A stretch of 64,000 nucleotides of DNA from the NCBI GenBank assembly GCA_000310025.1, contig FN649744.1, positions 1,175,247 to 1,239,246 on the forward strand, read 5' to 3'. Both the position numbers and the translations under genes were made by a program. Every line of letters begins with the position of its first letter. Position 1 is the stretch's first letter. A model generated the notes under the pieces. It made no database searches. It was not told the origin of the DNA and was given only the letters and a program-made list of their open reading frames with translations. This DNA is from Ectocarpus siliculosus (taxonomy: Eukaryota > Sar > Phaeophyceae > Ectocarpales > Ectocarpaceae). Shown one piece after another: positions 56,001-64,000 of the stretch.

Positions 56001-59000
56001 GCCCTCGCAAGGATATTCTCAAACGCATAGTGGTAGCGCAAAACGAGCGTCTGCGTTCGGAACGTTTTCTAACAAGGACAAAGACCTAGCCCCACCTGAT
56101 GACGGGATTGCCGACCATCTTGTCGAAGCTGGGGATGGAGTACCCACTGAAATAGTTAAACTCTTTCCACAATAGTTGGCCCTGTTTAACGGAGCAATGA
56201 TGGGGAGGCATTACGTTCAATGCATCAACAAAAACGCGTAACCAGACTCCGGAGCCATAATCACCCGAGTTGCGGCGAACTTGTGAGAATGTTGTCCCCT
56301 GAGAATACTCGATTTGGGAGAGGTTTTCATGCACGGACAAAATCTGGAATACGAGGGTCACGGTTGCGAAAGAGGCGCATTCGTCTACATAGCCGCGAAC
56401 GACTACCGTAACGCACAGGCTACTCAAAAATAAAAACCTAAAAACTTGTTTCAGTTGGTCTCGGATAGGGAACTTTGCTGCTCAGTCTGTTGCACACCAG
56501 AGGACCGACGACGAGAACAACGTTTAAAAGAGCGCGGGAGACTCTGGGAGGGTCCGAAAGCTGAAAACGCCCGACTCCGCGGTACAACCACCCGGGAAGC
56601 GGAACAATGTTTTGCACCCATCACCTCACGGCGAAGCCGACATCGTGCGATGATGACAACGTCGGACAGCCAGTCATTCGCTCGTATGTGTCGCTCGAGA
56701 AGTCGGCAAACATCACACGGTGAGAACAATCCAAGGCTGCGTCGCCCACCACAAGGCGGGTTACGGTGCGGTACAAATCACCTTGAGCGAAACCGGAGGC
56801 TTGGAGCCACCCTTTTTGGTGTAAACCTTGCAGAGGGCGTGCCAGAACCTCCGCGTGCTCAAGCACCCGTGAGAAATGTACATGCTGAGGACGGTTGTGC
56901 TGGGCTCGATCGAGTTCGGAGAGGTTTTGGGCTTCTCGAACTTTGATATCCAGTCCTCCCTTGCCTGGCTCAGCCACATAGCGCATCGCGTATTGGGAGG
57001 GAAAGAGGCGAACGTTGGCCGTCCAGCGGTTGAGAAAGTCTTTGAAAGAATCAGAAAATATTCACCGTCTTTCCGCCAAAGAGATATCCACGGCATTCAA
57101 GCAGTGTGGGAGGGTAAAGACCCGTGCTCGTGGCACATCTCAGCAAGCACACACACCATCACCGTTTGCTCAATGAACACACAACCCCGCGTTCAGTTTT
57201 CAAGATGTAGAACACTGCATGTGGTTACCGAGTGCTTGCGACGCTCGCTGCCGCGCAGATAATCGACCGTTTATTTCTTTGGACAGCTTTGATTCCCTAG
57301 TAATGATCATCACCCACCATGACGCGTTCGAGCCTGGCAAGAGCTTCTCTCTCGCCCCCTCGAAATTTCAACGCCTTTGCCAGCGGCTCCACGCCCAGGT
57401 CCGACAGAGAGGGAATCGAAAAGCGGTCGTACTCGGCATCGTCCGGCGATGCACCGGGGGCTGGCAAGTCTCCGGAGATGTCGGGGGCGCAGTCGGGCAC
57501 AGGGCCCGCGTTGTCGTGCAGCTGTGAGAGGCGACGGTAAGATGCATAGGGAGGGAAGGAGATAGTCGCCGCGGCGAAGGGACGTGGTAAGAGGTGGCGA
57601 GGAGAAAGCGAGGGTTGTTTCGCTTGTGCAAACTGACCATAGGGTACACCCAGCTTTTGCGAGCTTCCGGGGTTGCGCACGGCAAGGGTAACGCTCGAAA
57701 GCACGGCAAAAGGCAGCTTTGCTAGCACCCGACGAAGAGATCCAGTTAACTAGAAAATCCTGGTTTCCCTCCAGCTGCAAAGATCGTCAAGGTACGATTT
57801 TCTGGTTTCGGCTCGAGCTGCAAAGATCGTTAAAAACTTTAGTACGATTTCCAGTGTGTGCAAAGATCGTCCACACAACAATGCAAATACGCTTGCCGAA
57901 AGCTCGAGGGAGAAACTCAAAAGACTGGTGACAAAAGAGAATGATTCACCGCCCGACCTTGAGGAAAGCCCCGTAGGTCTTCAGGTATGTGCCTTGCTTC
58001 TTGCCCATGAGCATGTGGTAGTTTTGAAGGTTTCGCAGAGTGGACGTTCCTCGAATCAAAACCTGAACCCCAGCTTCCTTCGCCAGGGAGCCCACCTTGT
58101 CCACCAAATCGACAAACGGAATGCAATAGATGCTGCAACGGCACAACACTTGAGTACAGGCTTGGGTGATATGTCATTTGGCTTATCGGGCAGCAAACTT
58201 TAACACCGGAGGTAGACTTTGTACCGGCGAGGTTATCAACCCACCCGCTTGCAAGAGGGGTGATTTCGACTAATCCAAAAGGACGGTGAGAGTTCAACGA
58301 CAGAACAAAGGACAATGAACCTTCACCAGCCCACTTTCAACGACAGCGTCAACAGCACCCACCTCTCTATCGCGCGCGCGAGATCGCGGCTCCGAGTCTG
58401 CCTCGAACGTCAGCTTCTTGACGTTCCACTCCTCGAAGAGCTGCGGAAGAACTTCCTCCGGTTTTCCACGGACGACGAAGAGGCGTGACCCCTTCGCACG
58501 TAGCTGCTCATCGAGATCTTGGAGCGATTCCAGAAGAAACGCCGTCCTCGAGTACGATGGGTGTGTGTATACATACGAGAAGAGCACGGTGATGCAGGTG
58601 CAACAACCAGCGTGTGCCTATTCGAGACCGTGGCTTGTACCTATTCGAGGAAAATCTGATAAGTTTCGCATAGATGTAGTTCAGACCATGACAATTTGTA
58701 TGCAAAACTGAATTCCGGCGAAAGTAGTGATTTCTGTACGATGGGCTACTGGTCTCGCTAACAGCACAAACATGTATGGTCTTTTGGCCATCGCCTTCAA
58801 AAAGCATTAGACTATTTCACTTCTCCGCACCATGTGTGCGATGACTCAGATCTGGTATCGCCATAGACTAATTCAAATCCTCATGGAAAATACCAAAAAT
58901 ACCCACGAGAGGGGTCCGTACGTTGAATGATGTGGAAAAGCTCCACGAAATCATGGTCGTGTAAAAAAGTGCTCGGAGATTCGAACTTCCGTCTTCCGTC

Positions 59001-59420
59001 CCATTGGGAATAAGGCTCATGCAACTTTGAGGCTCATGAAATTTCCTGGTTCCAATCTTGTCGCTGTTCGGTACGGTTTATGTCATAGGAGTGTGTGTGC
59101 GGGCTGACTCAGTTCTGCGTTTCAAACTTTCCACAGCAGTGATGGGACAACACCGACAGCAGCAGCTGTTGTCCTGGCGCAAACGACGAACACCACACTC
59201 GAATACCAATCCTAAAACCCGCGCTCCCCGCCAGGTGAGTGCCCGTGCCTCACCTTAGAGGGCCCGCCCTTGACTCGGGTGATGCGGGGTCGGAGTCCAG
59301 CACAAACAAAGGGTACAAGGACGCTGTGCCATTGCACGCTTCCAGCAAAGCGCGGTTGTCGTGCAAGCGCAGCCCCTTTCTGAACCAATGAATGGAGGAG
59401 GGTTCCTTTGAAGAACTCAT
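53068..59420 (-). CDS. animal-type cryptochrome / (6-4) photolyase
   Basis: Ten exons join in phase: 59420-59254, 58546-58363, 58095-57958, 57521-57318, 56964-56782, 56181-56096, 55637-55533, 54852-54681, 54142-54008, 53322-53068; 542 residues. The photolyase N-domain shows [13 protein letters not shown] and [13 protein letters not shown]. The FAD domain shows [110 protein letters not shown] and YIYEPWTAP. The two His of HHLARH used by (6-4) photolyases are present, so repair activity is possible; sequence alone does not separate repair from signalling. The C-terminus is a Gly/Ser-rich tail ending KRVKR, NLS-like. The intron after 54681 starts with GC. An in-frame ATG at 59606 would add 62 residues resembling an organelle leader. 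Confidence 0.95.
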
Positions 59421-59641
59421 CGTCCCAGCACCGGTAACACCAACAGCGGAAGCGGAAGCAGCGGAAGAGGTAGCGCTAGCTCGGGTGCGGTGCACTAGGT
59501 TGATGGGGGCTTTTCGGGGAGCAGCGCGTACTGCTGTACCCACACGAGATACAGAACAGTTTGGGCGTATCAGTAGGAAGCCCAGGAGTGCTCCGCGCGT
59601 TTGCATGCAGCATACAACCCGCTGTGATGTGTGTGTGTGTG

Positions 59642-59675
<34 letters not shown>

Positions 59676-60200
59676 CAACGGCGATGCGATGGCTGTCATG
59701 TGGATCGGATGTAGAAGGTTTGGGTAGAACCGCAACGCCACCCAGGGTACATGTATTACTGCCGCTGGAGGAAGTCTGCGCGCGAATCTGCCCAACGCGC
59801 ATGCTTGGTTCACTTCTTTACAGCTCTCCGGCGGACGAACGCACGAGTTGTACGTAACCAATGATGACAACTCTACGGCATTACCTACAAGGCAGGATGA
59901 TGGACTAGTAGTTCTTCATCGGCTGACGGTCTTACCTCCGACAGAAGTGTCTCTCGCTCGGGATCACCGGCAGAACCATGTATGTGATCTTGAATGTGAT
60001 CTTCTACCGTCCATACATAGCACTGTCACATGTTCGCATACCGCATAGCGAAGCATGGTATCACTAACCACCTAGCGTTTGGCGCGTGCCCCCACTGGCT
60101 ATACATACAAAAACGTTCTGGCCGCACTGGTCACGGATCGTGTTCGTTTTGTGCTTGGCCCTAGCCATGATCATGATGAGTGCTGAAACTTTCATGAGAA
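59421..60200. other. upstream region of cryptochrome gene with (GA)n microsatellite
   Basis: Contains GT/GA microsatellites at about 59630-59669. The stretch 59421-59606 could be coding if the upstream ATG is used. Nothing else is supported. Confidence 0.5.
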
Positions 60201-60203
60201 CCT

Positions 60204-60812
60204 TCAAACCGAATACCGCCGGACGGCGCGAGTCGAAGTGGGGTTCCCTGAGTGATCCACATAATTCCACTTCGCCCCCTCCTTCAGCAACGTGCGTAGT
60301 ACTCCGTCGTGGCCACGGAAATCAGCCAAGTGAATACGGTGAAAACCCTTGTTGCCCCTTGTGGGGATTGGCTCCGATTCACAGCGTTTTGCTTCCAAAT
60401 TTGCAAGTTTTGCAAGATCCACGTGTGGCGTTGACGGCGAATTGAAATAGAGTGTTGTTGTGTGGATGGCAAGAGTTCACATCCGCCCCAGCAAGCATCA
60501 ATGCTCCTGCAGCAGCGACCTTTCCCCTGAGTGCAGCACAATGGAGGGGTACAAGAGCGAAGCCAGAGGTTGTGGCCTCAGTACCTCCCCCAGCACCAGC
60601 CCTGATGAGCGCTGTCACCACCCCCTCGTTGCCGCCCTCGGCAGTCGCATGAGTTTTGTCATCACAACCCCGCCACCCCGCCACCCCGCACTCCCGTCTG
60701 CTCCAACTTCCAGCAACTTCTCTACCAAACCATGGTTACCCATGCCTGCTGGGTTCTCGAGAAGAGCCCTCAGCGACTTTGCCCACTGCTCAGGCGCTGA
60801 CCGGTCACACAC
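60204..60812 (-). pseudogene. broken ankyrin-repeat gene fragment
   Basis: Minus-strand frames give ankyrin-like segments in succession: MGNHGLVEKLLEVGADGSAG, then ATAEGGNEGVVTALIRAGA, then PLHCAALRGKVAAAGALMLA with GADVNS, then HLADFRGHDGVLRTLLKEGA. The first two are in different frames. The switch coincides with a tandem 8-bp duplication (CCCCGCCA twice, 60668-60683 on the plus strand). One copy fewer would restore the frame. A further frame change or small intron separates the third and fourth segments. There is no clear start or end. Either a decaying copy of the large algal ankyrin families or a gene with an indel allele. Confidence 0.55.
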
Positions 60813-60819
60813 GAGATGG

Positions 60820-62565
60820 AAGATTTTTTCTCTCCCGCACCCTGCAGTTGTCGATCCTCGTATCCCTGATTGATTTGAGATACACGCTGCCTTTCACCGT
60901 ACTTCGGTGTACAAGTGAGAACAGGTCTGGTGTTGGCGATGAGTGGTTCAGGGGAGTATCGGATGGGATGCGCGAGTGACGCACGCGAAATGGGGGACAT
61001 CGGATGGGGAGCATGATGTGGGATGTGGGGGTTTCGGGGCGAAAACGTAAGGAGAGGTCGGGGTGATCGGTGTTCAGTCGCTTCGGGTACGCTACGGTGC
61101 TGCGTACACCGCGAGGTCCGACAAGATCGACAAATAAGTGCGTTCAGTTGTTGATTAAAATCATTGGACCCTCCCGCCCGTACATGAAAAGAGCAGTCGG
61201 TCATATCGGTTGGGGCAAACGAAGCGCTCCGCTTGTCGGTCGAGGACCCCGAGTCAGACTAAAAGGAAAGAATGCCTGAGATTGGCCTCAGAGATATCTT
61301 ATTGGGAAGTTGATGGTGCTGTTTGTCCATAATAGGGCGATGTGCGCAACAGCTCGTACTCTTCAACTAAATCTGTGCAGCTACGCCAGCTCAAAATTCT
61401 CGCCCAATTACCTGTTGAACGAGGGTCCGACGGTGTTTGGTCGAAATAACGAAGAACCTGAGCCGCCAAGATATTCTTGCCTACAGTTTTGTTGTTTTTG
61501 TCCCGTACGGTGTGTAACATTATGTTCCCACCTGCTTTGCGGTCTCGCAACACTGATGTCTATTCATTGAATTCTTGAACAGAAGAGACCCATCTGCAAC
61601 AGGTCGGTTCCAGACGAATCGGGGAACGTCCCTCACATTTTAAGCCTCGGAATAATCACTGGTCCTGCGAATTTTTTCAAGCATCTTACTTCTATGCTAC
61701 GTACAGGCCAGTCCTTCATCCAACGAACATGGGCGTCCCGTTGATGGGAAGTCTGCGCCAACAAAACAGGGCAGGAGGATATCACAGCGCTTGCACCAGC
61801 CCAACCGACCCAATCCTGCACTCTGACGGTCAGCGAACGCAACGCCAAGGATATTTCGTAATTTCGACTTTCATTTGGTGTCTGGTGTCGAGCGTGCCTT
61901 CACGCCTGTTGTCGGTTTTCAGCTCCGAAGTCTCTTACCAAAATTCGGCAACACTCCATTGCCAGACTTTCTACAATTGTACGCAGAGGTGAAAACTTGA
62001 GTCTATGCCGCCCAAAACTTCACCGGAGTTACATGTCGCGTTCACATATCCCAAAATTTAGGGTTCTTTCTTCTGGCATCTTTGCCGCCAGGTAAGCACC
62101 CCACTCCATCAACCCTGCTCGCTCTATATGAACAAATGTTCATGGCACAACACCAACAGCACTAACCTGCCATGGCAGAAACACACACACACACTCAACA
62201 TAATGTACACGACAAAATTATCGCCTGGAAGCTACGTATTTCCTGCGCCCTGTACACGGTTCCTGCGCCCTGTACACGAAACAACTATAATACCACCAGC
62301 GAAATCCCCGGCCGTAGTCTTGCGGCCAATGGACCCGAGACCACTCTCCCCCTGTGCTATGTCCCGATCATTTCGAATCCTTTGCGAACGGATTTTGGTC
62401 TCTTTCATGGCACAAGCCGTTCGCGACCAATACCGAAGCAGCGGACGGAGCCCGTACCAGTCAAGCCCCAACTAATCACATCCAACCAAGCAGCGCGGTC
62501 CCAAGTCTTCGGCCCCTGATCCGAACTGTGGATTAGGGATTCATCCAGAATTTCCGCGAGAGACG
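60820..62565. other. intergenic, no supported gene
   Basis: No splice-bounded or domain-bearing frame found on either strand. Missing 5' exons of the ankyrin fragment could lie here but are not visible. Confidence 0.4.
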
Positions 62566-62571
62566 GGTTCT

Positions 62572-62681
62572 TCAAGTGTGGAACTTCTTGTCTCCTCGCG
62601 CGTGGTCCATCAGGAGCTGGCAGGGTCGGAACTGCTCGCCATGCTCGTCGGCCAAACGGTTCATCATGTCCGCATAAGCGC
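62572..62681 (-). CDS. last exon of mitochondrial trifunctional protein alpha subunit (HADHA-like)
   Basis: After acceptor CATCACCAG the exon encodes GAYADMMNRLADEHGEQFRP followed by CQLLMDHARGDKKFHT and a stop. This matches the conserved C-terminal end of HADHA (a YG-x-QF-x-PCQLL-x-DHA pattern finishing KKF). HADHA is the enoyl-CoA hydratase/3-hydroxyacyl-CoA dehydrogenase subunit for long-chain fatty-acid beta-oxidation in mitochondria. The incoming phase is 1. No further exon is recognisable up to position 64000, so the preceding intron is over 1.3 kb and the catalytic domains lie beyond the window. The assignment rests on one short exon and family memory. Confidence 0.7.
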
Positions 62682-64000
62682 CTGGTGATGACGGGAACAC
62701 AGAGTTGACACAAAAGGAAAAATGTGGGCAGGGCAGGCAATGATGGCAACGTGACCCGTGGGACAAGGCAGATAAACATCCCAGGTTCTTTTATAGCCGA
62801 GAATTCACTTCTCGGCTCAATTGGTGTGCTCATGCCGAAAGTGACGTTGGCTCTTGCTCGTGGGAGATTTTCGCCAAGATGTTCACAGATGAACTGAACC
62901 GTGGGTAGAGCCAGCCCACATTAGCAAAGCGTATTATAACTTTTTGGCCAGATCCACTGTGAGAAAAACATCCAGAGTGCCATATTCCCTGATGCGTTGC
63001 AGATTTGATTCATTCTCCTGCAGGTAGACCACCTACAGCTGGATCGGACACATACACCAAGCGAGGGAATTTAGAGGCCGCAAGGTAGTACGGTGTTACG
63101 TCATAAAATCTCGAGCGAAAGAGTGGTGCCGGTACGGACAATGTCCGGTTCCATGGGGTGCAAGGTTTTCTGGCCATTTTTCAACCGGAATTATTGTCCA
63201 TCTTGTGCTGAAAACTTCTTTCCGAACCGTTCTCGCCAAAAAACGTCTTTTCTTCAAAGACACGTTGGGTTCGGCCATGAAGAGGACGCACCCAACAAAA
63301 ACTTTACGACCGCAACGACACTGTACAACGCTCGCCCGTCCTCGTTTACGACTGGGATGTGGTGGCCGTTGGATGAAGGTAAATGTGATTTTTGCGAGGG
63401 GAGCACAGCACCGGTAGAAGGATAAGAAGGGATTTCGCCAGTGCTCTCTGAGGGAGATGACACACACTAGTCGTAAACGAGGACGGGCGAGCAGCAGCAC
63501 GGGTGTCGTCCCTTCATGGGCGAGATTATCCCCGTCCAGCGTAAATTTTCACACGTGCTCTCTGGCCGGCTGGGCGGGTTCTGCAGTTGCAGACATGTCG
63601 ATGAGAAGTTTGCCTGTCATGACGTGGAAAGTTTGGGAAAACCTGGAGTCGAGGCAGCCAACAACCCGCAAAATCAAAGTTAACCCGTTAATATTTTCGC
63701 CCCACATTTTGTGACCGTCACTCGCAGCAGTCTCGACTGCCCTAAGGCCTCCCTCTTTGACTGGGCGACTACGATTCGGGCTCGTAGCAAAGAATTCCTC
63801 TGCAGCACATGCCAGTACGAAGTAGTACCAACCACTACCCTAGAAGGGTTGAGACGTCCCTCCCTTACGTATAACTCCCAACCAAGCGCTTTACACTAAA
63901 CAGGCACCACTTGAGAAAAATACCTCGCCAGGATTCGAACCCCCAGCCACGCCGTTTTGCACTTTTTTGAGGTTACCACCTACACCGCAGATGGAACGAT
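62682..64000. other. presumed HADHA-like intron, with inverted repeat
   Basis: No exon is seen. Contains a perfect 24-bp inverted repeat (63330-63353 and 63469-63492). Near 63927 a GGATTCGAACC box resembles a tRNA T-arm, but no tRNA fold can be drawn. Confidence 0.4.
63330..63492. repeat. 24-bp perfect inverted repeat, 115-bp spacer
   Basis: The left arm begins GCTCGCCCGTCCTCGTTTAC; the right arm ends AACGAGGACGGGCGAGC. The arms are exact complements over 24 bp. It may form a hairpin or mark a small inserted element. Confidence 0.85.

Noticed and set aside
63905-63990. Possible tRNA gene on the minus strand near the right end (GGTTCGAATCC-like box followed by TTTTT)
   Set aside because: The T-stem pairs only two or three bases. 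No matching acceptor stem, D-arm or anticodon arm could be drawn within the window.

Overview
The window looks like nuclear DNA of a eukaryotic alga. Genes are split by many 0.2-2 kb GT-AG introns (donors mostly GTGAG/GTGCG, acceptors mostly CAG). GC is moderate to high, long C/G homopolymers and microsatellites are common, and there are two N gaps. A brown alga such as Ectocarpus fits this style and gene content; the taxon is inferred, not proven. There are no operons, and each gene is its own transcription unit.

Left part (0-16.6 kb): low-quality repeat sequence at the edge; the start of an unrecognised membrane-protein gene running off the left end (minus, 2217 to 985); a two-exon Yos1/IER3IP1-like ER-Golgi protein (plus, 5032-6264); a gene-poor stretch; then a complete SLC35B-type ER/Golgi nucleotide(-sugar) transporter (minus, 16574-11046).

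Centre (18.2-35.6 kb): one 22-exon minus-strand gene encodes a RecG-type branch-migrating DNA helicase joined, through about 280 residues of low-complexity linker inside one uninterrupted 1021-nt exon, to a DEDDh (DnaQ/epsilon-like) 3'-5' exonuclease. A mitochondrial-type presequence starts the protein. Exon phases join throughout and give about 1418 residues, apart from two places where the assembly carries one base too many. This fusion is the most unusual item here. Its introns hold three kinds of repeat: a dispersed family ending in poly(C), a small TIR element family, and a minisatellite whose units copy a genuine 5' splice site.

Right-centre (36-52.5 kb): a small putative secreted-protein gene (minus), a single-exon putative plastid membrane protein (plus, 37518-38372), and a large 15-exon gene for an ankyrin-repeat/double BTB-POZ protein (plus, 40207-52463).

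Right part (53-64 kb), all minus: a complete animal-type cryptochrome/(6-4) photolyase gene with one GC-AG intron, a broken ankyrin-repeat gene with an 8-bp tandem duplication, and the last exon of a mitochondrial trifunctional-protein alpha subunit (HADHA-like) whose body lies beyond the right edge.

The genes do not form a pathway. Shared themes are DNA repair (RecG-exonuclease, photolyase family) and the early secretory pathway (Yos1-like, SLC35B-like).
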